From Sporosarcina sp. P33 (GTDB taxonomy: Bacteria > Bacillota > Bacilli > Bacillales_A > Planococcaceae), in contig NZ_CP015027.1 in the NCBI RefSeq assembly GCF_002077155.1, positions 1,280,501-1,344,500 on the forward strand: a stretch of 64,000 nucleotides of DNA, written 5' to 3'. The position numbers and the translations under genes are program-made. Position 1 is the stretch's first letter; each line of letters opens with the position of its first letter. This document shows positions 36,129-44,878 of the stretch, in pieces. The notes below the pieces were generated by a model. The model worked only from the letters and a program-made list of their open reading frames with translations. It was not told where the DNA came from and did not search any database.

Positions 36129-36803
36129 TCACAGTGCGAAGTATTTCCGCTCCGGTCTTCCGACAATTCCGTATTCAAGCTCAGCCCTCATCTTACCTTC
36201 TGCAATCAAATGTTCTAAATATCTTCGGGCTGTTGTACGTGATGCACCCAGCCTTTCCCCCACTTCTTCTGCTGTCGTTCCTTCATTCAATGAATGGACG
36301 ATATCCATCACCTTCTGCAACGTTAAAGGATGAATGCCTTTCGGAAGATTTGTTTCACTGTCTTTGACTGCCGTATTATGAACAAAAAGTTTATCAATCT
36401 GTTCTTGATCTGCATGGGGACTTTCCTTAAGAAATAGCCTTCTCTGCTGATAGCGCTCAATAACTTCCTTCAATTTGGCTAATTCAACTGGTTTCACCAG
36501 GTAGTGGAATGCACCTGCCGCTACACTCTGAGCAACCAATTCGCGGTCCGCAGCGGCGGTAATGACGATGAAATCCAGTAAAGGATATTGAACCTTCAGC
36601 TCCCGCACCAAATCAATTCCTAATTGGTCAGGCATATACACATCGACCAGCAGTAAATCCACCGGCTGATTTTCAAGCAGACCCCATGCTTCCTTCGCAC
36701 GTAATGCCTGCCAGACTACTTTCACACCATCTATACTTTCTAAAAACTGCTGATGTATGGAGGCAATACGAAAATCATCTTCCACAATTCCCACATGAAT
36801 CAT
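36129..36803 (-). CDS. CitB/DcuR-type response regulator
   Basis: A 224-residue regulator with a receiver domain (VEDD near 7-10, phospho-acceptor Asp54 in LLLVDVYMPDQLGIDLV) and a C-terminal helix-turn-helix (TAEEVGERLGASRTTARRYLEHL) of the CitB class. It overlaps the kinase gene by 4 bases. Regulators of this class activate citrate or dicarboxylate transport genes, so the tct/prp genes immediately downstream are the likely targets; the recognition sequence is not known. Confidence 0.9.
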   Translation of the reverse strand: MIHVGIVEDDFRIASIHQQFLESIDGVKVVWQALRAKEAWGLLENQPVDLLLVDVYMPDQLGIDLVRELKVQYPLLDFIVITAAADRELVAQSVAAGAFHYLVKPVELAKLKEVIERYQQRRLFLKESPHADQEQIDKLFVHNTAVKDSETNLPKGIHPLTLQKVMDIVHSLNEGTTAEEVGERLGASRTTARRYLEHLIAEGKMRAELEYGIVGRPERKYFAL

Positions 36804-38407
36804 CTGACTTCACCCTCCTCATTTTCTGCATGTTTTGGAATATAGACAGAAAAAACTGTGCCTTCATCTGTACCAGACACTTGAATGGATCCTCCCAGCG
36901 ATTGAACAGCCTGCTGAACATTCGCCAGGCCAAAACCTCTTCCTGCAGCTGATTTCGTAGAGTAACCTTTTTGGAACAGTGTATCAAGTTGTTCTGCCTG
37001 AATTCCATGACCGTTGTCAGATACTTCAAATATAACATCTTCCCCAAAATCTAAGGTGAAGAATGAAACATGTCCTGCCGAATTTCCAGCGGCCGCTTCA
37101 AGCGCATTATCGATAAGATTTCCCAGAATCACAGTCAATGCACCTGTACCCAGCCATTTCGGCAATGATTCCAGACTGCTGTTGTCATCAATCTCAAAAC
37201 TGACCTTCATCTCAGATGCCTTACCCATTTTGCCAAATAGAATCGCTTGAACATGCGCATCTTTAATATTTTCTAAAATAAACTGATTAGTATGATCACT
37301 AAAACTGATTTCCGTTTGAATGGTGCGGATGGCTTCCTCATATTTTCCAAGCTGTAATAGGCCTGAGATTAAATAGAGCTTATTTGTAAATTCATGTGTC
37401 TGTGCTCTTAGGTCATCCGAATACTTTCTGACTTCATACAGCGTATTTACGACTTCCGCCATTTCCGTCGTATCACGAAACGTAATCAGTGCGCCTTTTT
37501 GCATCCCCTCAAGCTGCAGCGGCATGGCACTGACAACCAGTCTTTTGGCGGAATAGACCATTTCAAAAGATTGAGTGACTGACCCATTTAATTCTGCGAC
37601 AGAGGGTAAGTTTGGAAAAATTGTCTCTATATCATCTCCTTTTCGATTCGTATGAACGCCTAGAATAGAACGCGCAGCAGTATTCATCAGTGTAATTTCA
37701 CCCGATGGATTTACTGCAATGATTCCTTCATCGATCGATGCCAATATCGCCTTTCGTTCCATATAAAAGTTCGCAATTTGTTCGGGATCGAGCCCAAATG
37801 TATCTTTCCGGATGGATTTAGCCAAACGGAAACTGATGTAAATTCCAAGGGCGAGGATAATCAGTGAGATAAAGAGTAGTTTTACTACACGATTATGTAC
37901 AATCTCACGTAAATCCGACAGGAGATACCCCACTGTCACCACGCCAATAATCTGATTCTCCTCTTCATTATAAATCGGCGCTTTACTAATGACGGAGGGA
38001 CCGATAATTTCGCTTGACAGCATGGAATAATTCGCCCCAAACACTATCGCTTTATAGCCATCTCTAAATGGGATTATCTCACCTATTTGATGTTCATCCG
38101 GCGAAGCAAGTATATGCCCGGCTTTATCTTGAATCACTATAAAAGTCGCATCCACTTGATTTGAATAATGTTCAATGACCGCTTCCAGGTCACCGGCTTT
38201 TTCTGCATCCGTTTTTTCTTCAAGACCTTCTTTAACTGTATCCATATAAGACAGCATTTTTGCAGTTTGCAAACCCACCGTATGACTGCGGTCAAGTAAG
38301 TTCAAATAGTCCGTGACGACAAAAACAATCAGCATAAGCGTCATTAAAAATAAAATAAGTGAAGTGACCATCAGCAATATTTTCTTTTGCAGTTTTGATT
38401 TCAGCAT
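36800..38407 (-). CDS. CitA/DcuS-type sensor histidine kinase
   Basis: A 535-residue membrane kinase with TM1 near 10-32, a periplasmic-type PDC/Cache sensor domain of about 140 residues, TM2 near 175-195, and a cytoplasmic PAS domain (about 215-300). The phospho-accepting His is in RAQTHEFTNKLYLISGLLQLG, followed by an HATPase domain (LIDNALEAA, SDNGHGI, GRGFGLANV). Members sense extracellular C4-dicarboxylates or citrate. It is co-translated with the response regulator and lies upstream of the tct/prp block. Confidence 0.92.
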   Translation of the reverse strand: MLKSKLQKKILLMVTSLILFLMTLMLIVFVVTDYLNLLDRSHTVGLQTAKMLSYMDTVKEGLEEKTDAEKAGDLEAVIEHYSNQVDATFIVIQDKAGHILASPDEHQIGEIIPFRDGYKAIVFGANYSMLSSEIIGPSVISKAPIYNEEENQIIGVVTVGYLLSDLREIVHNRVVKLLFISLIILALGIYISFRLAKSIRKDTFGLDPEQIANFYMERKAILASIDEGIIAVNPSGEITLMNTAARSILGVHTNRKGDDIETIFPNLPSVAELNGSVTQSFEMVYSAKRLVVSAMPLQLEGMQKGALITFRDTTEMAEVVNTLYEVRKYSDDLRAQTHEFTNKLYLISGLLQLGKYEEAIRTIQTEISFSDHTNQFILENIKDAHVQAILFGKMGKASEMKVSFEIDDNSSLESLPKWLGTGALTVILGNLIDNALEAAAGNSAGHVSFFTLDFGEDVIFEVSDNGHGIQAEQLDTLFQKGYSTKSAAGRGFGLANVQQAVQSLGGSIQVSGTDEGTVFSVYIPKHAENEEGEVR

Positions 38408-38680
38408 ATTCTGTCACTTCCAGCTAAACGATATTTTTACCTCATACAAACTTGGCCTGCACCGGCCAGCGCATGTACTTCTATTCTATACCACGCGACA
38501 TCCGCTTACTCCGTGCAATCATAAATCTATCACGATGGCGGCAGTTGTCAAAGTCTTTTTATTCAAAGTACTGACAGCGCAGTCACAAACACCAGGAAAG
38601 AATTGCTAATAGAACTCTTCGGCTAAAACTCTGTCTCAAGTATATCTTTCAAAATAGTTTAACAGGATTTTAGAAATGGA
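38408..38680. other. Intergenic region upstream of the CitA-type kinase
   Basis: About 270 bases that should hold the kinase promoter. On the minus strand a TTGACA and a TATAGAAT are visible but not at standard spacing from each other, so no promoter is assigned. No gene or structured RNA was recognised. Confidence 0.4.
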
Positions 38681-38681
38681 A

Positions 38682-38712
38682 AAGCATAAACTCCGTATAT
38701 GAGTTTATGCTT
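38682..38712 (-). terminator. Terminator of the tetR-family gene
   Basis: AAGCATAAACTC (38682-38693) pairs perfectly with GAGTTTATGCTT (38701-38712), a 12-bp stem followed on the minus strand by TTTT. Confidence 0.8.
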
Positions 38713-38725
38713 ATGCGTGCAATTC

Positions 38726-39325
38726 TTATTTTTTCAACCCATATAAAAACATTTTTGTGATTTCATCAGCAAGTTTTTCTGGTGTATGCGTGCCGGCCCA
38801 TAGTTTTGTTACAGCCAAATGTTCAATCGTGCCCACCATTGCAGCTGCTGCTACTCCGAGATCCAGATTGGTATGAAAATACCCAAGCTCTGCTTCTGCA
38901 ATTAAATTTTGTTCGATTTGCTCTGCCATTTGCGCTTTAATATCACAAGCCTCCTCAGAGACAATAAATCCAATGCGCGCAACTTCTTCATCGTTCTGAA
39001 ATAACTCAAAAACAGCCCGCAAACCGGATGCAATTCGCTCCTTCAGCCCTAATTCATCCATATCAGAAGGCAGCCTGCTTTCTGCAACCTGGTTTTGCAG
39101 TTTTGTTTTAAACATATCGATCAGTTCTTGAAATACAGCATCTTTACTTTGAAAATACAGATAAAATGTTGGCTGGGTGACATTTGCCTCCTTCACAATT
39201 TCACTGATTTTTGTCTTATGAAAACCATGAAGTGCGAATTGTCCTGCCGCGATTTCCAAAAGCAGCTTACGGCTTTTTTCGCCATCCGCCCCTATCTGCC
39301 GTCCCCTGTTCTTCAGTTGAAACAC
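38726..39325 (-). CDS. TetR/AcrR family transcriptional regulator
   Basis: A 199-residue regulator with an N-terminal helix-turn-helix (ISEIVKEANVTQPTFYLYFQSKDAVFQEL, about residues 40-68) and a ligand-binding C-terminal domain. The start codon is a GTG at 39325 and the ribosome site is weak, so the exact start is uncertain. It diverges from the DAACS symporter gene with 247 bases between, making that symporter or itself a plausible target. A promoter TTGTTT-16-TATAAT is visible upstream on the minus strand. The inducer is unknown. Confidence 0.82.
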   Translation of the reverse strand: MFQLKNRGRQIGADGEKSRKLLLEIAAGQFALHGFHKTKISEIVKEANVTQPTFYLYFQSKDAVFQELIDMFKTKLQNQVAESRLPSDMDELGLKERIASGLRAVFELFQNDEEVARIGFIVSEEACDIKAQMAEQIEQNLIAEAELGYFHTNLDLGVAAAAMVGTIEHLAVTKLWAGTHTPEKLADEITKMFLYGLKK

Positions 39326-39480
39326 TCCAATCTTACTCAGTACATGAATTATTCTTATATATGATTAATTATACAGGGCAGGAAGAAAAAAACAAATTAT
39401 TTCATCAAACAATAACAGGCATGATATATAATCCCATTTAACGATTCATTTTGTCAGTTACGTATATAAATAGATTATAA

Positions 39481-39509
39481 TTGACAATTTGCAGAAACTA
39501 TCGAATAAT
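39481..39509 (+). promoter_or_regulatory. Promoter of the second DAACS symporter
   Basis: TTGACA (39481-39486), 17 bases, AATAAT (39504-39509). The same arrangement occurs before the serine dehydratase gene. Confidence 0.65.
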
Positions 39510-39513
39510 AAAT

Positions 39514-39527
39514 AGTAAGCGCTTTCA
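39514..39527. promoter_or_regulatory. cre-like box before the second DAACS symporter
   Basis: AGTAAGCGCTTTCA differs from the cre consensus TGWNANCGNTNWCA only at the first base. It begins 4 bases after the -10 box, where CcpA binding would block initiation or elongation. The identical 14-mer lies at 46091-46104. Confidence 0.75.
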
Positions 39528-39572
39528 TTTTTGTCTAAATAATTGAATATACTGCGTTAAGGAGGGATTTTC

Positions 39573-40826
39573 ATGAAACTGGCTAGAAATATTATTATTG
39601 CACTTATTGCAGGTGTTGCAGTCGGTCTTGTATTGAACATCTTTTCACCCGGCATTTTCTCAAAAGCCGATGCATTCTTATTTAAACCGCTCGGCACAAT
39701 CTTCCTGAACCTGATGAAAATGCTCGTAGTGCCCGTGGTTTTCATTTCCATCGCACTCGGAACCGTCGGGATAGGGGATCCGAAAAAATTAGGCCGGATT
39801 GGCGGGAAGACGATTGGATTCTTCTTGATTACGACGGCAATTGCCCTCGTTATTGCAATCTCTCTTGGTCTATTGCTGAAGCCCGGTGAAGGCGGGAACT
39901 TTGAAACAGCTGCTGCCACATATGAAGCAACTGAAGCGCCCCCGGTTGCTGACACGTTATTGGGAATCATCCCGACCAACCCTATCAGCGCTATGGCAGA
40001 AGGTAATATGCTTCAGATTATCTTCTTTGCAGCACTGGTCGGTTTTGGAATGGCGATGTTAGGTGCTAAAGTAGAAAAAGTAAAAGAACTGTTTGAACAA
40101 GGCAATGAACTGATCATGTACTTGATCACGTTTGTTATGAAGTTCGCGCCATACGGGGCATTTGGCCTGATTGCATCTGCCGTCGGAAGCCAAGGAGTTG
40201 ACGCGCTTAAAGCCATGGGGATGTATATGACGGTTGTTCTGGGTGCGCTTCTAATTCATATGATTATCGTCTATGGCGGCTCCATCGCTCTCATCGGCAA
40301 GCGAAGCCCTGTCTGGTTTTTCAAGAATTTCTTCCCGGCACAACTCGTCGCATTCAGTACAGCCAGTTCTGCCGCAACGCTGCCTATCTCCATGAAAACG
40401 GCACAGGAGAAGCTAAAAGTGCCTGAATCCATCAGCTCGTTTACGCAGTCGCTTGGCGCAACCATCAATATGGATGGCACCGCGATTATGCAAGGGGCCG
40501 CCGTCATTTTCATTGCCCAGGCTTATGGCATCGAATTGACGGTAGGTCAGCTGCTGACTGTCGTCTTGACCGCAGTACTTGCAAGTATTGGAACTGCTGC
40601 GGTTCCAGGCGCTGGCCTGATCATGCTGGCAATGGTTCTGACATCAGTCGGTCTGCCGGTTGAAGGTATTGCACTCGTTCTGGGAGTCGACCGTCTGCTC
40701 GATATGGTACGGACTGCTGTCAACATTACCGGTGATGCTGCATGTGCGGTCGTCGTTGCCAAAACAGAAGGCGTCCTGGGCGATCCTGATGCTGAAGAAG
40801 TTACAGGCGGTGCAGAAATTGCCTAA
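39573..40826 (+). CDS. DAACS-family dicarboxylate/amino-acid:cation symporter (canonical)
   Basis: A 417-residue glutamate-transporter homologue with all usual motifs: TASSAATLPISM in hairpin 1, NMDGTAIMQG in TM7, GTAAVPGAGLIM in hairpin 2, and VDRLLDMVRTAVNITGDA in TM8. It is a sodium- or proton-coupled importer of acidic or small neutral amino acids or C4-dicarboxylates. AAGGAGGGATTTTC precedes the ATG. It is a single gene with its own promoter and cre-like box and a strong terminator. The matching promoter layout at the serine dehydratase gene hints at a shared regulon, perhaps amino-acid catabolism. Confidence 0.92.
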   Translation: MKLARNIIIALIAGVAVGLVLNIFSPGIFSKADAFLFKPLGTIFLNLMKMLVVPVVFISIALGTVGIGDPKKLGRIGGKTIGFFLITTAIALVIAISLGLLLKPGEGGNFETAAATYEATEAPPVADTLLGIIPTNPISAMAEGNMLQIIFFAALVGFGMAMLGAKVEKVKELFEQGNELIMYLITFVMKFAPYGAFGLIASAVGSQGVDALKAMGMYMTVVLGALLIHMIIVYGGSIALIGKRSPVWFFKNFFPAQLVAFSTASSAATLPISMKTAQEKLKVPESISSFTQSLGATINMDGTAIMQGAAVIFIAQAYGIELTVGQLLTVVLTAVLASIGTAAVPGAGLIMLAMVLTSVGLPVEGIALVLGVDRLLDMVRTAVNITGDAACAVVVAKTEGVLGDPDAEEVTGGAEIA

Positions 40827-40838
40827 TATTTATTGAGT

Positions 40839-40896
40839 CCTGTACGGGAAGCAAACTATGTTCACTGAACATGGCGGCTTTCTGTACAGGTTTTTT
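40839..40896 (+). terminator. Long terminator after the second DAACS symporter
   Basis: An imperfect long hairpin (CCTGTAC...GTACAGG arms, with an inner ATGTTCA/TGAACAT palindrome) followed by TTTTTT at 40891-40896, which overlaps the stop codon of the convergent gene. Confidence 0.85.
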
Positions 40897-41999
40897 CATG
40901 CCGGTGACTTGATCCCTGCGCCGCATAAAGAGATTACAATGACTTCGTTTTCAGACTTCTCATACTGTATATAACCTGCATAATTAATAGCTGAAGTTAT
41001 TTCTACATAGAAGCCTTTTGCTGCAAGTACAGTTCGTGCCTTTACTATTTCATCTTCCCCTATAGTAATAAAGCTCCCGTTAGTTTGCTTCACCGCTTCG
41101 ATTATTTGTTTGGATCTTGCCGGCGCTGCGACAGCAATTCCTTCGGCAATAGTCCCTTCATTCTCCACCGGTTTCGCTGTTTGTTCTCCATTGTTAAATG
41201 CCTTGGCTAGAGGTGCGCATTTCTCGGCCTGAACGGCGATGATTTTTGGCATCCGGTCAATTTTCCCTGCCAAGAGCAGCTCCTTGAAACCATAGAACAC
41301 ACCCAGCACCAGCGTTCCGTTTCCTGCCGGGACAATTACAGTATCCGGCGCTTTCCCGAGTTGTTCATATACTTCATACGCATACGTTTTTGTCCCTTCA
41401 TAAAAATACGGATTGTACACATGGCTTGCATAAAACACTTGCTCTTCTTCAACTGCTTTTTGGGCCGCGGCCGCCACTTCTTCTCTCGTTCCCTTTACTG
41501 CCTTAATGTTTGCACCATGCGCTTTGATCTGCGCCAGTTTATTCGGTGAAGTATTCTCGCTTACATAGACATCGCAGTGAATTCCTGCTCTGGCGCTGTA
41601 CGCGGCAATGGCTGTTCCGGCATTGCCGCTGCTGTCTGCTATCAGCTTTTTGACACCGAGCTGTTTCGCCAGTGCCACGATGACAGCGGCCCCCCGGTCT
41701 TTAAATGAAAGTGTAGGCATCATAAAATCTGCTTTTACCAATACATCCGGTTCCGACTCATCTGCTGCCAGCAGTGGTGTCTGACCTTCGCCAAGAGTAA
41801 CCGTGCGCCAGCTTTTTAAATTCTCTGCCCCCCTCATAGAAGAAACATAGCGCCAAATCGAATATTCACCTGTCCATTGGACGTTTTCTTCCCCAAATTT
41901 TCCTTGCCGAAAATTTAACAGACCTCCGCATTCACATTTCCAGCGGCCTGCTTCAACCGGATATACTTCTTCACATTCTGAACAGCTATAAGAGGTCAT
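40896..41999 (-). CDS. Threonine-synthase-like PLP-dependent enzyme
   Basis: A 367-residue fold-type II PLP enzyme. The N-terminus has a zinc-ribbon pattern (CSECEEVYP...CECGG), the PLP lysine is in TLSFKDRGAA, and the phosphate-binding loop is SSGNAGTA. This matches threonine synthase and its paralogues, which make Thr from O-phosphohomoserine; a related catabolic or beta-replacing activity cannot be excluded. No other thr genes are nearby, which argues for a paralogue. The ATG at 41999 (MTSYSC) is favoured, with AAAGAGAG upstream; longer starts up to 42032 exist. Confidence 0.82.
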   Translation of the reverse strand: MTSYSCSECEEVYPVEAGRWKCECGGLLNFRQGKFGEENVQWTGEYSIWRYVSSMRGAENLKSWRTVTLGEGQTPLLAADESEPDVLVKADFMMPTLSFKDRGAAVIVALAKQLGVKKLIADSSGNAGTAIAAYSARAGIHCDVYVSENTSPNKLAQIKAHGANIKAVKGTREEVAAAAQKAVEEEQVFYASHVYNPYFYEGTKTYAYEVYEQLGKAPDTVIVPAGNGTLVLGVFYGFKELLLAGKIDRMPKIIAVQAEKCAPLAKAFNNGEQTAKPVENEGTIAEGIAVAAPARSKQIIEAVKQTNGSFITIGEDEIVKARTVLAAKGFYVEITSAINYAGYIQYEKSENEVIVISLCGAGIKSPA

Positions 42000-42108
42000 G
42001 TGCACCATCTCTCTTTCTCGCATGTTTTTCAAGCCTTCATCAGCTGTCTGCTATGAGTAAGTTTTCATTTGGATTATATTCGATTTATCGCTGGATCAAT
42101 CTGCCGCA

Positions 42109-42774
42109 CTAATCATGTTTCACCGGGCGTTTTGTTTTTTCATCAACTTTCATTTCATACATCGATTCATCTGCCCGCTGGATCAGCCTTTCGAAACTAT
42201 CCCCATCATCAGGATAAACAGCAAAGCCGATCGATGCACTGAGAGGTGAAAGAGGTTCCATAGTCAGGTGTGACAGCTGTTTTGTTATATTTTGAATATA
42301 GGCAGCCTGGCATTCCGGTTCGACATTCGAAATCAAATGTATAAACTCATCTCCGCCCCATCGTACGACGAGGTTCCCTTTTTTTGCATTAGCCAGTAAA
42401 AGGCCGGCAACAAACTGCAGTACCTCATCGCCTTTTTGGTGGCCGTGTTTGTCGTTTATTTCCTTAAAATCATTTATATCAATCAAGGCAACCGCCAGTT
42501 TGCCCCCGCGGCTTCTGCATAAGGAAGCCTGTTTTTTGAATGCTTTTTCTATAGTGAGGCGATTATATACATTCGTCAAAGGGTCTCTTTCGGCATAGAA
42601 CCTTGCCAAGTCATATTGTTTTCCTCCAAACCATGCAATCAGCAGGAAAACTGCTGTTAACACAAAAAAGCTTGCTTTAAAAGAATAGCCCAAATACTGA
42701 TGATAATAATAGTACCGCAAAATATTAAATAGTATCACGATACCGACAGCATACAATCTTCCTTTATACCCCAT
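42109..42774 (-). CDS. Membrane-bound GGDEF diguanylate cyclase
   Basis: A 221-residue protein with two membrane segments near residues 8-22 and 34-50 and a complete GGDEF domain. The catalytic motif is RWGGDEF, with upstream signatures DPLTNVYNR and LIDINDFKEINDKHGHQKGD. It should make cyclic di-GMP from two GTP. No EAL domain is present. TTGGAG lies about 8 bases before the ATG. It is an isolated gene, and the input signal is not evident from its short membrane anchor. Confidence 0.9.
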   Translation of the reverse strand: MGYKGRLYAVGIVILFNILRYYYYHQYLGYSFKASFFVLTAVFLLIAWFGGKQYDLARFYAERDPLTNVYNRLTIEKAFKKQASLCRSRGGKLAVALIDINDFKEINDKHGHQKGDEVLQFVAGLLLANAKKGNLVVRWGGDEFIHLISNVEPECQAAYIQNITKQLSHLTMEPLSPLSASIGFAVYPDDGDSFERLIQRADESMYEMKVDEKTKRPVKHD

Positions 42775-42884
42775 ATAGAATCTCCAAAATTAACATACTT
42801 TTATTCTCCTATTACTAGTAAAAAATAGACGGAATGGATGAAAGTCAGCCCCGCTAAATGGACTGACGTAATTTATTTATTGAA

Positions 42885-43457
42885 TTATACCCGTAACACA
42901 CCACGGAAACCTCTGGCAGCATAATACGATTCCGCCCCATTATGGTATACAAAGACCTTATCATAGCGACGATCACAAAAAAGTGCGCCGCCCAGTTGTC
43001 TGACGTCATCCGGCGTTTGTACCCAGCTTGATGTTTTCCTGTCGAATTCTCCAAGTTTCTGAAGTTCTCTGTATTGTTCTTCCGTTAACAGTTCAATTCC
43101 CATTTCCATCGCCAGATCCGCTGCACTATTCTCCGGTTTGTTTTTCTTTCTGGAATCCAATGCCTTGCGGTCGTAACAAAGACTTCGCCGGCCGGCCGGA
43201 CTTTCCGCTGAACAGTCGTAAAAAATATATTCATCCGCTGATTCATCATAGCCCACAACATCCGGTTCCCCGCCAGTTTCCTCCATTTTATGCAGCGACC
43301 GCAGCTTATCAGCATTTGCTTCGATCTTTGCTTGTACAGCCGTCCAGTCAAGGGCGCTGTGACGTTCCGTGTTTTCTTCAAAACGTTCTTTTAACGCCGA
43401 GAGTAAGCGTTCTTTCTGTTCTGATGATATGTTCTGATTGCTATTGCTGTTTGTCAT
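42885..43457 (-). CDS. DUF4256 family protein
   Basis: A 190-residue soluble protein recognised as DUF4256 by its conserved central and C-terminal segments: EPDVVGYD...YIFYDCSAESPAGRRSLCYDRKA and SWVQTP..VR.LGGALFCDRRYDKVFVYHNGA. The function is unknown; the conserved Cys/Asp/Arg positions could be catalytic. AGGAGGAATAGT precedes the ATG. It lies alone on the minus strand between the GGDEF gene and the divergent usp gene. Confidence 0.85.
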   Translation of the reverse strand: MTNSNSNQNISSEQKERLLSALKERFEENTERHSALDWTAVQAKIEANADKLRSLHKMEETGGEPDVVGYDESADEYIFYDCSAESPAGRRSLCYDRKALDSRKKNKPENSAADLAMEMGIELLTEEQYRELQKLGEFDRKTSSWVQTPDDVRQLGGALFCDRRYDKVFVYHNGAESYYAARGFRGVLRV

Positions 43458-43594
43458 ATACTATTCCTCCTGATGATATCCATGTTTTGATTAGTATGTG
43501 CTGCTAAGAGTATCATGAAACACAAAAAGACGTATCGCACCTGCAAAGAAGAGAGATTCACCAGCGGAAACACCAACCGTATAGAATACTTTTA

Positions 43595-43620
43595 CATACC
43601 GTATGTATAAATATGGTATG
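43595..43620. promoter_or_regulatory. CATACC/GGTATG inverted repeat upstream of the third usp gene
   Basis: CATACC (43595-43600) and GGTATG (43615-43620) form an inverted repeat about 100 bases upstream of the usp start, within an AT-rich stretch containing TATGAT. It may be an operator or part of the promoter; no regulator is known. Confidence 0.35.
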
Positions 43621-43717
43621 ATTACTGAAGAATATGAAATGAGTGATCCGGTATTCTATCGTCTTTATATGAAGCTGCATGAGTAATTATCCTGTTTTCC
43701 GAGAGGGGCTTTGACAG

Positions 43718-44152
43718 ATGAATAAATATGACTCTATTTTGGCGGCCGTAGACGGTTCAGACGAAGCAAAACACGCCCTGCTTACATCAATTGAGATGGC
43801 AAAGAATGAGGGTTGTCCGAGACTTCACATTGTCAGTGTGATTGATGTATTCTCCATTTCTGAAGAGGATACGTCCTATCTTGAAAAAGAACAGCTGCGT
43901 GTAAATGATCTGCTGACCCGCTATAAAACACTCGCTGAAAACGAAGGAATTGAACATGTTGAAATTCACATGACAACAGGCGATCCAAAAGTCACAATTC
44001 CCGAAGATCTGGCGCCTTCAGTCAAAGCCCGTCTAATTGTATGCGGTGCACAAGGATTGAAAAATGCCGAGCACTATTTCCTGGGCTCTGTATCCGAAGC
44101 AATTGTTATGACCGCAGCATGTGATGTGCTGGTCGTTCGTCGAAACCGATAA
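43718..44152 (+). CDS. Universal stress protein, UspA family
   Basis: A 144-residue Usp domain with the full ATP-binding loop (GAQGLKNAEHYFLGSVSEAI, pattern G-x2-G-x9-G-S) and N-terminal AAVDGSDEAKHAL. GAGAGGGG precedes the ATG. It is more distant from the two 137-residue Usp proteins in this window than those are from each other. It is a single-gene unit facing the STAS gene, from which it is separated by a long hairpin. Confidence 0.9.
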   Translation: MNKYDSILAAVDGSDEAKHALLTSIEMAKNEGCPRLHIVSVIDVFSISEEDTSYLEKEQLRVNDLLTRYKTLAENEGIEHVEIHMTTGDPKVTIPEDLAPSVKARLIVCGAQGLKNAEHYFLGSVSEAIVMTAACDVLVVRRNR

Positions 44153-44159
44153 AAACTGC

Positions 44160-44212
44160 AGAAAGCCTGCGCGACAGAAAATGAGTTTCTTCTGTCATCC
44201 GGGCTTTCTTTA
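44160..44212. terminator. Bidirectional terminator between usp and STAS genes
   Basis: An AGAAAGCC...GGCTTTCT outer stem and GACAGAA...TTCTGTC inner stem with T-rich ends on both strands lie between convergent genes. Confidence 0.75.
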
Positions 44213-44214
44213 TT

Positions 44215-44703
44215 TTACTTTTTGCGAATGATTTCCAAACCTTTCTGCTCCAATAAATATTGAAGACCTTCACGAAAATTAGTAAATGCCCGGAATTGAT
44301 CGAACTTCCCCACATTGGACAGGACGAGGTTTTGCGCGAAAGCCGGAGAGAAACCAACAAACAATGTTTCTGTCCCCATCAGCTTCAGCACACTGACCAG
44401 CTCATTTATTTTTTCACTTAACAGCTCATACCCCATATTTTCCTCCACCGCAAGTGCGCTTATATCGGTAAAATCAAAAATCACCGTGTATACCGTGTTA
44501 TCAGCGATTCGTTGAACAAGCTTATTTTGAATATGCATAAAGCGTCCGACTGAAAGCGCACCGGTTATAGGCACTAAAATGGTATCCGGCACGATGGATG
44601 GAATGATCGGTGCAGAGAGTTCTTCAATTAATTGTTCATAGACTATGATTTTTTCTTTAAGTTCCTTCACTTCTTCTGCTAAATTCATTTCTTTATTCAA
44701 CAT
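44215..44703 (-). CDS. RsbR-like STAS domain protein
   Basis: A 162-residue protein with a short coiled-coil N-terminus (LAEEVKELKEKIIVYEQLIEELS) and a C-terminal STAS domain of the RsbR type (PIIPSIVPDTILVPITGALS...VIFDFTDISAL). RsbR paralogues form the stressosome that controls sigma-B in Bacillus. Here the N-terminal sensory domain is reduced to a linker. No rsbS/T/U is adjacent. The start is the second of two adjacent ATG codons, 5 bases after GGGGAGG. Confidence 0.82.
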   Translation of the reverse strand: MLNKEMNLAEEVKELKEKIIVYEQLIEELSAPIIPSIVPDTILVPITGALSVGRFMHIQNKLVQRIADNTVYTVIFDFTDISALAVEENMGYELLSEKINELVSVLKLMGTETLFVGFSPAFAQNLVLSNVGKFDQFRAFTNFREGLQYLLEQKGLEIIRKK

Positions 44704-44810
44704 CATAACCTCCCCACCCTCATATAACTGCTTAGTATGTTCTAACGGTTTTTATTGGTTAATTATAGCATAGCTTCATCTGTTTGGACTTATAGAGTCA
44801 TATCTAATGA

Positions 44811-44839
44811 TTGAAACCATTCATTGAACACGCTACACT
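44811..44839 (+). promoter_or_regulatory. Promoter of the M42 peptidase gene
   Basis: TTGAAA (44811-44816), 17 bases, TACACT (44834-44839), 40 bases upstream of the start. Confidence 0.65.
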
Positions 44840-44878
44840 AAACTGGAAAACAATCTGCTCAAAAGGAGACTCTAAAAC

